From Verrucomicrobiaceae bacterium (GTDB lineage Bacteria; Verrucomicrobiota; Verrucomicrobiia; Verrucomicrobiales; Verrucomicrobiaceae), in assembly GCA_027484445.1 (NCBI GenBank), contig JAIXSY010000033.1, positions 62,001 through 126,000 on the forward strand: 64,000 nucleotides of DNA. Reading direction: 5' to 3'. The notes under the pieces were generated by a model, which did not search any database, was not told where the DNA came from, and was given only the letters and a program-made list of their open reading frames with translations. Position numbers and translations under genes: made by a program. Positions 25,842 to 33,572 of this stretch are shown here, piece by piece. Position 1 is the stretch's first letter; each line of letters opens with the position of its first letter.

Positions 25842-26384
25842 ATGGCAGAAGAAACGATCCCAACGACGCCAGCACCTGAGGCTGCCGTTCCCGCCCCAGC
25901 CCCTGCAGCGGCTGCTCCCGCCCCAGATAAACAACCAACTTCCGGCGACCGCGCTGTCTCACAAAGCGTCTGGCTCGAGATCGGAGGCGGTGACGGTTCT
26001 GAGACTCCTAAAGTCATCAAGGCCAAGGGTGCAAAGAATGTCAACGCAGGCATCGTGCACGTGCAAGCCACCTTCAACAACACCATGGTTTCCATCACAG
26101 ATCGCGTGGGCAATGTGATCGGATGGTCCACCGCAGGTAAGATGGGTTTCCGCGGCTCACGCAAAGGCACTGCGTATGCAGCTCAAGTGGTAGCTCAAGA
26201 CGCCTGCCGTCAAGCCATGGGGCATGGACTTCGTGAAGCTGAAGTTCGCCTCCGTGGACCAGGCTCAGGTCGTGAGTCCGCCGTTCGTGCCATTCAGGCC
26301 ATGGGGGTAGAAGTTACCTTGGTCAAAGATGTCACTCCAATTCCTCACAATGGTTGCCGTCCACCCAAGGCACGACGCGTCTAA
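25842..26384 (+). CDS. rpsK: Ribosomal protein S11 (uS11) with Ala/Pro-rich N-terminal extension
   Basis: A 180-residue protein; typical S11 is ~129. The conserved core begins near residue 60 ([20 protein letters not shown]) and ends [12 protein letters not shown], both family landmarks. The first ~50 residues are dominated by Ala and Pro ([18 protein letters not shown]) and have no counterpart in model S11. The ATG at 25842 is the only good start; the next in-frame ATG is deep in the core. S11 lies on the 30S platform beside S6, S18 and the 3' end of 16S rRNA, so the extension would be solvent-exposed there. Confidence 0.96.
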   Translation: MAEETIPTTPAPEAAVPAPAPAAAAPAPDKQPTSGDRAVSQSVWLEIGGGDGSETPKVIKAKGAKNVNAGIVHVQATFNNTMVSITDRVGNVIGWSTAGKMGFRGSRKGTAYAAQVVAQDACRQAMGHGLREAEVRLRGPGSGRESAVRAIQAMGVEVTLVKDVTPIPHNGCRPPKARRV

Positions 26385-26415
26385 TATCACCGATCTTTTC
26401 ATTATTTTTTAGCAT

Positions 26416-27027
26416 ATGGCACGTTACACTGGTCCCCGCGAAAAGATCGCTCGCCGCTTCGGCATCGCTCTCTTTGGTCCTTCCAAAGCTCTTGAACTCC
26501 GCAACTTTCCCCCAGGACAGCACGGTGCGCGCAACGCACGTCGCAAGGTTTCTGAATACGGTGTTGCTCTGATCGAAAAGCAGAAGCTACGTTTCCAATA
26601 CGGAGTTCAGGAAAAGCAATTCCGTCGCTTCTTCGCTGAAGCTCAGCGCCGGAAGGGCGTTACAGGTGAAAACCTTCTGCAAATGCTTGAGCTGCGCTTG
26701 GACAATGTCGTCTATCGCATGGGCTTTGCCAACACACGCTTTGCTTCTCGTCAGCTCGTTAGCCATCGGCACATCACTGTGAACGGTCGCGTGGTGAACA
26801 TTGCTAGCTTCCAGGTTAAGGCTGGTGACAAGATCGGTGTCAAAGATAGCCCTCGTTCTCAGCAGCTTGTGGGTCGTTTCTTGGAAATGACACTCGGCAA
26901 TCCAACGCCAGATTGGATGACTGTAGATCGCGACAACATGACTGCTACGGTCAACCGCGCACCAATCCGTGATGAGATCAATCCAATCGCGAATGAGCAG
27001 TTGGTCGTTGAGCTTTACTCACGATAA
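26416..27027 (+). CDS. rpsD: Ribosomal protein S4 (uS4)
   Basis: A 203-residue primary 16S rRNA-binding protein and translation-fidelity factor. It begins MARYTGPREKIARRFG and contains GQHGARNARRKVSEYG. The S4 RNA-binding domain is RLDNVVYRMGFANTRFASRQ with HRHITVNGRVVNI. No N-terminal zinc cysteines are present, so it is the C- form. A terminator follows 27 bp after the stop. rpoA and rplQ, which usually come next in the alpha operon, are not here. Confidence 0.97.
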   Translation: MARYTGPREKIARRFGIALFGPSKALELRNFPPGQHGARNARRKVSEYGVALIEKQKLRFQYGVQEKQFRRFFAEAQRRKGVTGENLLQMLELRLDNVVYRMGFANTRFASRQLVSHRHITVNGRVVNIASFQVKAGDKIGVKDSPRSQQLVGRFLEMTLGNPTPDWMTVDRDNMTATVNRAPIRDEINPIANEQLVVELYSR

Positions 27028-27053
27028 AACTCTGCTTTGAGGTTTTCTCACAG

Positions 27054-27082
27054 GGGTGCTTCTTCGTGGAGCACCCTTTTTT
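27054..27082 (+). terminator. Terminator of the rpmJ-rpsMKD operon
   Basis: GGGTGCT at 27054-27060 pairs with AGCACCC at 27070-27076 around a nine-base loop, followed by six T. It separates rpsD from the convergent nth gene. Confidence 0.9.
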
Positions 27083-27201
27083 GTTTTACAGCGAGCGAAT
27101 GGAACCTGAATACCTGCTTTCCATGACTTGGCCCACAAGCTTTTCCAAGGCTCAGAAGGCAACTATCTCCGATGTTTGCAGGCCCGGGCATCGGAAGGAC
27201 A

Positions 27202-27858
27202 TTAAGGCCGTTTGGTTTTGATAGGCCTAACCCGATCTGGAAACAATGTGGAGCAGATCTCGCAACGTGTTCCATCACACCCTCTCGCGGTGCAATGTTC
27301 TCGACCGTAAAAGATGATTTGTAGATGCAGATCGTTCCACGCTGACTCTGGGAACAATCGTTTGAGGTCGCGCTCGGTCTGGACAACGCTTTTCCCTGAA
27401 CTGAGTTTCCAGCGCTGGGCCAAACGGTGAATGTGCGTATCGACGGGGAAGCTAGGCACACCAAAGGACTGCGCCATGACGACTTGTGCGGTTTTGTGGC
27501 CAACCCCGGGAAGTCTTTCCAAGGCATCCAAATCGGCAGGAACGTGTCCCTGGTGTTCATCGAGCAGGATGTGCGAGAGTTGGTGAATCGCTTTCGCCTT
27601 CTGAGGACCAAGTCCGCATGGCTTCACGATAGCCTCGATTTCAGCGATGGTTCGCTTGGCCAACTCTTGGGGGGTGTCACCCAGTTGAGAAAAAAGCTTG
27701 GGGGTAATCTGATTCACCCGCACGTCAGTGCATTGTGCAGACAGCAAAACAGCAATCAAAAGCGTGAATGGATCTTTGTGATTCAAAGGAACCGGCGGAT
27801 GAGGATACAGCTCCGCAAGTCGCTTCAGAACGTATTCGGCTCTCTCGGTTTTGGTCAC
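27202..27858 (-). CDS. nth: Endonuclease III (DNA glycosylase/AP lyase)
   Basis: A 218-residue base-excision-repair enzyme that removes oxidised pyrimidines. The helix-hairpin-helix LPGVGHKTAQVVMAQSFG includes the catalytic Lys position, and the catalytic Asp lies in FPVDTHIHRLAQRW. LLSAQCTDVRVN is the standard N-terminal signature. The C-terminal cysteine region reads HCTARGCDGTRCEIC, a C-x4-C-x4-C-x2-C spacing. This differs from the classic C-x6-C-x2-C-x5-C Fe-S loop. It is followed on the same strand after a 6-bp upstream gap by the 3D-domain lipoprotein gene. Confidence 0.94.
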   Translation of the reverse strand: MTKTERAEYVLKRLAELYPHPPVPLNHKDPFTLLIAVLLSAQCTDVRVNQITPKLFSQLGDTPQELAKRTIAEIEAIVKPCGLGPQKAKAIHQLSHILLDEHQGHVPADLDALERLPGVGHKTAQVVMAQSFGVPSFPVDTHIHRLAQRWKLSSGKSVVQTERDLKRLFPESAWNDLHLQIIFYGREHCTARGCDGTRCEICSTLFPDRVRPIKTKRP

Positions 27859-27864
27859 GATGCC

Positions 27865-28356
27865 CTAGCTGCTGCGATGAATTCGAGACACCATGCGGCG
27901 CACATGATCATAGGCCTGTCGATCCCGAAGAATGGCGACACTCTTGGAGAAAGAGCCCCACTTCAGCACTCGGATGTTCACGTTTCTTACCCCCCAGGCG
28001 TTCATATGGGCTTTGCTAGGCTGGTAGATGTCGATGGTGTTGGTCCCGACCAAGGCTGAACCATAATCATCCACTTGGTAGATGTAGGGGCTGCCCTCGA
28101 TCTGGAAAATGGTGCCCACAGGAAAAACCGACCAGTCTGCCGCTGCACTGCGCACTTTACCGTAGCGAAGCTGTGTCCCCACAGCGTTTCGTGCGCCATA
28201 AATGATGTGATCGGATTCTGTGTGCGTGTAGGCCGTGGTGCGAACGCCCGTGATGCGTGTGGCCTTCCGGCTGACGACGTGACCCTTGCCTGTTGCGCAA
28301 GACACGAGGCTTGTCGCAATCAAGAGAAGCGGAAGGAGCAGAGCGATTCGGGTCAT
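27865..28356 (-). CDS. 3D-domain lipoprotein (RlpA/MltA-like beta-barrel)
   Basis: A 163-residue protein with a lipoprotein leader: LLLPLLLIATSLVSCATG, lipobox LVSC. The C-terminal domain contains DDYGSALVGTNTIDIYQPSK and WGVRNVNIRVLKWG. These are the three-aspartate pattern of 3D domains, related to the lytic transglycosylase double-psi barrel. An outer-membrane-anchored peptidoglycan-related role is likely. The catalytic Asp of MltA cannot be assigned with confidence. It lies 6 bp upstream of nth on the same strand. Confidence 0.85.
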   Translation of the reverse strand: MTRIALLLPLLLIATSLVSCATGKGHVVSRKATRITGVRTTAYTHTESDHIIYGARNAVGTQLRYGKVRSAAADWSVFPVGTIFQIEGSPYIYQVDDYGSALVGTNTIDIYQPSKAHMNAWGVRNVNIRVLKWGSFSKSVAILRDRQAYDHVRRMVSRIHRSS

Positions 28357-28522
28357 TGTTTAGATGTCTTAGTATTCAACAATGGCTCATGGCCGCGTCA
28401 TCATTCGGCATCTGAGGCAGATTTGCAACGTCTGATTTCACCCCCAGGCCTTCATGGAGTTTATCGACTTGATGAATACCTTTCGAAACAACGGAGGAGG
28501 ATCTCTTCGTGGTCATGACCGT

Positions 28523-29971
28523 TTATCCGTTCCATTCGCGAAGGCGCTCAGGGAAGGGACAGTCTGCACATCCCGATGCATCTTCGAGGCAGAAGTCCTC
28601 ATAGACTTGCAGCAGGCCTTGCTGCTGGTGCAGGTAGCGTTGAAATGTGGTTCCACGTGGGGTTTCCCCGAAAAGGCGGAGTGCTGCTCGGGTTACTTTT
28701 TGATTTTCCAGCAGGGCAGGAAGCTCCAGGTATTCAGCCCAGAGGCGAGTGCGCTCTGGCACCAGGATCGGGTAGGCCACGTTGGCTAGCATTTCGTGAA
28801 TGCGAGTTCCGCCGATCAAGGCAATGGGGCGGCGAGCGGGTTCCGCCAGCAGGGTGTAGTGTCTGCTCCAAAACGTGTGCTGAAGGCCCTGAATCGTCTG
28901 TCTCCAGGCGATTTGACTCCATCGGCTGGCATCGAGCAAGGGAGTCGAGACTGCCTCCCAAGCGTCGAGGATGGCTGCTAGCGCCCCGAGACGTCGCTGC
29001 GGATGATTGCCGGGACGTGTGGCCGCTAGGTTCCACCGGGGGCGCTGGTCTTCGGCGAGCCAGCGCGCGCAGTCATCTCGTTGCTGCCACCAGTGCTCCC
29101 AGAGCTGTCGCAGGTAGCAGCGCGTCTCGGGAAGGGTGTCCTCATAACGCACGGAATCCATGAAGCCACTAACCCCAAACAGCAGCGCCTCTCGGGCTTC
29201 ACTTGCCAAGGATTTCATGCGTGAAAGTGGCAAGCGTTGGCTGAGCAGCAGGAAAGGCTGCTGGTTTCGCCGGTAACCCAATGCCTGGGCGAGCGTTTGG
29301 AAAAGTGTTTGTGCCTTGCCCTGAGCCAGCATGGAGCGATGCAAACGGCGTGATTTGCGTTCCAACCGATGCTGCGCTGCTGCCTCCAGCATGGATGCCA
29401 CTCGGTGATCTGCCAGATCTCTTAGCGGTTGCGCGCAGCGTCCGAGTCTGCCTGCTGCGAGGCTGAGGTTCGGTTTTGCATCCTCTTCCAGCATGCACAG
29501 GCTCAATTCGACCTGTGGCACGTTTTGATGGTCCCGGGTTCGGGTGAAGCATCGCTCTGTCGGGGCGCTGAGATAGACATGTAGAATCACGCGTAGGTAA
29601 TCTGCATTGGCCCCATGGCCATGGCGTTCCCAGTCACGCGCATCTGGGTCGAGCTCCACATCTCCCCGGCGGGTCTGCCCACCGATTTCAATCACGCAAT
29701 GGGTGAAATCAGGACCAGGGCCATTGTTCCATTCGCCAAAGTCGATGATGCGCACGGTTTCTCCGTCGGAGCTTAAAAATTCACGACCAAAAGCACCGGC
29801 AAACCAGAGGCTCTGCAGTTCCAATTCATTCAGGTTGGCTGAAAGGCCTGGCAGAGAAGGTGAGGAGCTAGTCTCCGAAAGACCTGAGTAAACAAAATCA
29901 CGAAATCGCTGATAGCGTGCCGCTTGGGCTAAAGCATTCGCAGGAATGAAATTCGCAGACAAGTCGTTCAT
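28523..29971 (-). CDS. DUF2851 family protein
   Basis: A 482-residue protein of the DUF2851 family, known from Bacteroidetes, Chlorobi and Verrucomicrobia. The landmarks are LQSLWFAGAFGREFLSSDGE, IIDFGEWNNGPGPDFTHCVI, RRGDVELDPDARDWERHGH and YLRVILHVYL. The GPDF/GDVEL/H pattern resembles a PD-(D/E)XK-type nuclease core, which is inference. The C-terminus has CxDC-P (ASGCADCPFPERL). No partner gene is obvious; the HAD phosphatase gene starts upstream on the same strand. Confidence 0.88.
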   Translation of the reverse strand: MNDLSANFIPANALAQAARYQRFRDFVYSGLSETSSSPSLPGLSANLNELELQSLWFAGAFGREFLSSDGETVRIIDFGEWNNGPGPDFTHCVIEIGGQTRRGDVELDPDARDWERHGHGANADYLRVILHVYLSAPTERCFTRTRDHQNVPQVELSLCMLEEDAKPNLSLAAGRLGRCAQPLRDLADHRVASMLEAAAQHRLERKSRRLHRSMLAQGKAQTLFQTLAQALGYRRNQQPFLLLSQRLPLSRMKSLASEAREALLFGVSGFMDSVRYEDTLPETRCYLRQLWEHWWQQRDDCARWLAEDQRPRWNLAATRPGNHPQRRLGALAAILDAWEAVSTPLLDASRWSQIAWRQTIQGLQHTFWSRHYTLLAEPARRPIALIGGTRIHEMLANVAYPILVPERTRLWAEYLELPALLENQKVTRAALRLFGETPRGTTFQRYLHQQQGLLQVYEDFCLEDASGCADCPFPERLREWNG

Positions 29972-29983
29972 TAAGAACGACCA

Positions 29984-30652
29984 TTAGTCCCAATGCAGAG
30001 CTTCAGCCAAGGTGAAATTTTGCAGACTCTCCATCTGGCGCCAAGCTCCCTCGAAGTTCAGATGCCGTGTCATCGGCCCTGGAATCACGATGCAGCGCAT
30101 CCCCGCAGCTCGGGCTGCACGCAATCCGTTCAGGGAATCTTCAAAGATCACCACTTCATTCGGCAGAACACCCAGGTTTTCGGCGGCGTGCTGAAAGAGA
30201 CTCGGGTCAGGTTTCACCTTACCGGTGTCATCCACCGTGGAGAAGTGGTCAAAGTGCGCTCTTAACCCGAGTTGCTCCATCCAAGAATCAATCCACCAGC
30301 GTGGGCTACTGCTGGCAATGGCGGTTTTGAATCCAAGAGCTCTCGCTTCGCTCAGCCGATCGCGCACCCCTGGCAGCGTCTCCAGGCTGGTTCTTAACAC
30401 GGACTCACGCTCGCGGCGGAGCACTTCCATGGCATCCCAGTCAAAAGCCATTCCTGTGAGGGCTTCTAAATCTCTTCGGGGATCATAGCTGCTGGTGTTG
30501 AAATCCGTGCCTACCACTTGGGCATACTTTTCCACAGGAAGGTCATGGCCATGCTTAGAAAAGATCTCTTTCCAGGTCAGGTATCCCGTGCTTTCGGTGT
30601 CCACGACGAGTCCGTCGAAGTCAAAAATCACTGCGCGGATACTAACTGCCAT
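29984..30652 (-). CDS. HAD-superfamily phosphatase/phosphomutase-like hydrolase
   Basis: A 222-residue HAD subfamily IA hydrolase. Motif I is VIFDFDGLVVDTEST, with both catalytic Asp residues. Motif II is AIASSSPRWW and motif III/IV is KPDPSLFQHAA...VVIFEDSLNGLRAA. This is the beta-phosphoglucomutase/GPH-like layout with an alpha-helical cap. The substrate, a phosphosugar, is likely but undefined. I use the ATG at 30652; an upstream GTG at 30676 would add eight residues and overlap the dapA stop. Confidence 0.9.
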   Translation of the reverse strand: MAVSIRAVIFDFDGLVVDTESTGYLTWKEIFSKHGHDLPVEKYAQVVGTDFNTSSYDPRRDLEALTGMAFDWDAMEVLRRERESVLRTSLETLPGVRDRLSEARALGFKTAIASSSPRWWIDSWMEQLGLRAHFDHFSTVDDTGKVKPDPSLFQHAAENLGVLPNEVVIFEDSLNGLRAARAAGMRCIVIPGPMTRHLNFEGAWRQMESLQNFTLAEALHWD

Positions 30653-30677
30653 GGCAGAGTGGGGAGGGGCCGTCACT

Positions 30678-31556
30678 TCAAACGATCGATAGTTTCTGAA
30701 GGGTCGTCTTCAGCTCAGCCAGCTTGGCTTCTTCCAGGGGCGTCAGTGGCAGACGCAGCTCATGGGTGCAGTGACCTGCAAGAGCCATGGCCGCCTTGAT
30801 CGGAATCGGATTGGTGGAAAGCTTCAGGAAGGCTGCGAACAAAGGATAGTACTGCTGGTGGAGCTTGCCTGCGCTGGTGAAGTCACCGGCAAGCGCGAAC
30901 TTGACCATGTCACTGATCTGCTGAGGAATCAGATTGGACGCGACACTAACCACACCCACGCCACCCACGGACATGAAGGGTAGGGTCAGCCCATCATCAC
31001 CGGAGAGAATTTCAAAGTGGGTTGGCAAGATCTGCTTCATCTGGCTGACTCGTTCAGGATTGCCGCCTGCTTCTTTGATGGCGCAAATGTTGGGACAGGC
31101 TTCTGCCAGACGTGCCACCACGTCGAGACTGATCTCGATGCCACAGCGTCCGGGAATGCTGTAGAGCATGATGGGCAGTCGGGTGCTGTCGGCAACGGCT
31201 TTGAAGTGCTGGAACAGACCTTCTGGCGTCGGCTTATTGTAGTAAGGAGCCACCTGGAGAATCGCCGTTGCTCCGGCGCGTTCAGCTTCCTCCGTCATCT
31301 GCACCGCTTCACGGGTGCTGTTGGATCCCGTGCCTGCCATGACTAGACCGCGGCCCTTGGTGTATTCGACGGTGAGTTGAATCACACGTTCATGCTCATC
31401 GTAGTCAAGCGTGGGAGACTCTCCTGTCGTTCCACAGGGCACGACGCCAGACACACCGTGATCGAATTGAAAATCGATGAGTTTTTTCAGCGCAGGTTCA
31501 TCGATCTGTCCGTTGCGAAAAGGGGTGATGATGGCGGTATGGGTTCCGGCAAACAT
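30678..31556 (-). CDS. dapA: 4-hydroxy-tetrahydrodipicolinate synthase
   Basis: Condenses pyruvate with aspartate semialdehyde at the first committed step of lysine/diaminopimelate synthesis. The 292-residue length is standard. GTTGESPTLDYDEHERV binds substrate, LYSIPGRCGI carries the active-site Tyr, and ICAIKEAGGN carries the Schiff-base Lys. VSVASNLIPQQISDMV is another family landmark. The frame extends to 31727, but MFAGTHTAIITPF at 31556 is the canonical start. It is divergent from the ABC transporter gene. Confidence 0.96.
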   Translation of the reverse strand: MFAGTHTAIITPFRNGQIDEPALKKLIDFQFDHGVSGVVPCGTTGESPTLDYDEHERVIQLTVEYTKGRGLVMAGTGSNSTREAVQMTEEAERAGATAILQVAPYYNKPTPEGLFQHFKAVADSTRLPIMLYSIPGRCGIEISLDVVARLAEACPNICAIKEAGGNPERVSQMKQILPTHFEILSGDDGLTLPFMSVGGVGVVSVASNLIPQQISDMVKFALAGDFTSAGKLHQQYYPLFAAFLKLSTNPIPIKAAMALAGHCTHELRLPLTPLEEAKLAELKTTLQKLSIV

Positions 31557-31843
31557 GGTAGGAGCTTGGTCAGTGGAGAAAGTGCGGGTAATGCGGAAAT
31601 GCAGATACGGAAACTGAAAAGTTACAGAAACCAAGCTAGCCACCCCAGAAGTCAACAGCCCCAGGGCTGCCATGAAGTCGCGAAAAGTGCCGTGCCTTGC
31701 AGCACCGTGAATCCCGTGCCATGGCAATTTTCTTGGAGTTGGGCGACGACTCCAATCCAGGGCAGATGCATTCGGAATGAGAGCGTTCGAGGGCGTCGGC
31801 TACCGCTGGAGATTCGTTCGCTCTATTCCAGTCTCTTTTTCCC

Positions 31844-33565
31844 GTGAAAACTGTCCTCCGTGTTTTTTCTTATTTGCGCCGTTATCCTTTCATGGCCTCG
31901 GCACAGCTCTTCTGTGCCATCACCGGCACGCTCATGGTGGTCGTTTTCCCAGCAGTGACTCGTGAGGTTCTGGATGTCGTCGTGCCCCAGGCGCAGTGGC
32001 AGCGCCTCACGCCTTTGGCCCTCATGGCCTTGGCAGCTTATTTTGCCCAGCATCTCTTCAACAGCTTGCGCATCCAACTGAACAATACCTTTGAGCAAAA
32101 GGTGATCTATGATCTGCGCAGTGACATTTATCAGCGGCTGCAAACGCTGCCGCTGAGGTGGTTCGACAATCGTCCTACGGGCGACATTATGACCACAGTC
32201 AGTGAAGACATTCCCAGTGTCGAACGAGTGTTGATCGATGGCATCGAACAGGGGTTAGTCGCGGTGCTTCAGATCGTCGTGGTGGGGCTTTTCATGTTTC
32301 AGGCTGATGCCCAGCTCGCCCTCTGGTCCCTCGTGCCGATTCCTTTCTTGGCCGCAGGCGCGGCGTGTTACACGATGAGTTCCAGAGATCGGCACCGCGC
32401 AGTGCGCAAGGCGAGCAGTGCCATGAATAGCCTGCTCCATGACAATGTGGCAGGCATGAGGCAGATCAAGGCCTACGCCATGGAGCGGGAAGAACATGAC
32501 CGCTTCAACAAAGCCAGCGAAGCCCTCAAGAAAGCCACCCTCCATGTCATGCGCATCTGGGCGCTTTATCGCCCTGGCATGCATTTCCTCAGCAGCCTGG
32601 GCATGGTCATTGTTCTCTGGGTCGGTGCTCACGCGCTGAAGGAAGGTCGCATCGAGAAGGGGGACCTCGCGGCCTTCCTTCTGCTGCTAAAGTTTTTCTA
32701 CGATCCCATCGAACAACTCCACCAGCTGAACCAAATCATTCAAGGCGGACGTGCTGCAGGGGAACGTGTGTTCGAGATCTTAGATGCCGAGCCAGAAGAT
32801 GATACCCAAGGAGGCAAGGATCTGCCAGCGGTGCTCGGTCACGTGCGCTATGAGAAGGTCGGCTTCAGCTACACGGGAAAAATGCCCACCGTGCGTGACA
32901 TCAGCCTGGAGGCCAAACCTGGCCAAACGATTGCCTTGGTGGGGCCAACGGGGGCTGGAAAGTCCACGCTGATCAATCTACTGACTCGCTTTTATGAATA
33001 TAATGAAGGCACTATCACCATCGACGGTATCCCTGTTCATGAGCTGAACAAAGCCTCGCTTCGCCGTCAAATTGGCTACGTCACGCAGGAGAGTTTTATG
33101 TTCAATGGCACCGTGCGCGAAAATCTCCGCATTGGACGGCGTGATGCCACCGATGAACAACTTTGGGATGTGCTCCAGAGCGCGAACGCCGAAGAGTTTG
33201 TGAAACGGCTGCCCAATCAGCTCGATACCCATGTCGGAGAGCGCGGAGTCAAACTCAGCGTCGGTGAAAAACAGCGCCTCAGCATTGCCCGTGCTCTGCT
33301 CAGGAATCCGCCCATTCTCTTGCTCGATGAAGCCACTGCCAGCGTCGATACCGAGACCGAGCGACAGATTCAGGCAGCTCTGGATCGCTTGATGGAAGGT
33401 CGCACCAGCTTTGTCATTGCACATCGCCTGAGCACCGTTCGTCATGCACATCGGATTTACGTTTTGGAACAAGGCCGCATTACCGAAGAGGGAACGCATG
33501 ATGAGCTTTTGGCTCAGGGTGGGCTCTACGCGAATCTTTGCAAAACTTCGCTCATTGAGCGGTAA
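31844..33565 (+). CDS. ABC exporter, fused membrane and ATPase domains (MsbA/LmrA-like)
   Basis: A 573-residue half-transporter. Six membrane helices occupy residues ~15-310. The intracellular coupling loop RWFDNRPTGDIMTTVSEDI is family-typical. The ATPase has Walker A GPTGAGKST, Q-loop QIGYVTQESFMF, signature LSVGEKQRLSIARA (a variant of LSGGQ), and Walker B ILLLDEATASVDTETE. It should homodimerise and export a lipid, peptide or drug-like substrate. It starts with GTG at 31844, and no clear Shine-Dalgarno is visible. It ends 7 bp before the convergent helicase gene. Confidence 0.92.
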   Translation: MKTVLRVFSYLRRYPFMASAQLFCAITGTLMVVVFPAVTREVLDVVVPQAQWQRLTPLALMALAAYFAQHLFNSLRIQLNNTFEQKVIYDLRSDIYQRLQTLPLRWFDNRPTGDIMTTVSEDIPSVERVLIDGIEQGLVAVLQIVVVGLFMFQADAQLALWSLVPIPFLAAGAACYTMSSRDRHRAVRKASSAMNSLLHDNVAGMRQIKAYAMEREEHDRFNKASEALKKATLHVMRIWALYRPGMHFLSSLGMVIVLWVGAHALKEGRIEKGDLAAFLLLLKFFYDPIEQLHQLNQIIQGGRAAGERVFEILDAEPEDDTQGGKDLPAVLGHVRYEKVGFSYTGKMPTVRDISLEAKPGQTIALVGPTGAGKSTLINLLTRFYEYNEGTITIDGIPVHELNKASLRRQIGYVTQESFMFNGTVRENLRIGRRDATDEQLWDVLQSANAEEFVKRLPNQLDTHVGERGVKLSVGEKQRLSIARALLRNPPILLLDEATASVDTETERQIQAALDRLMEGRTSFVIAHRLSTVRHAHRIYVLEQGRITEEGTHDELLAQGGLYANLCKTSLIER

Positions 33566-33572
33566 GGTTAGC

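Noticed and set aside
31557..31843. A gene or riboswitch between dapA and the ABC exporter
   Set aside because: No frame with family content was found, and no lysine-riboswitch-like set of helices was recognised. It is probably just the divergent promoter region.
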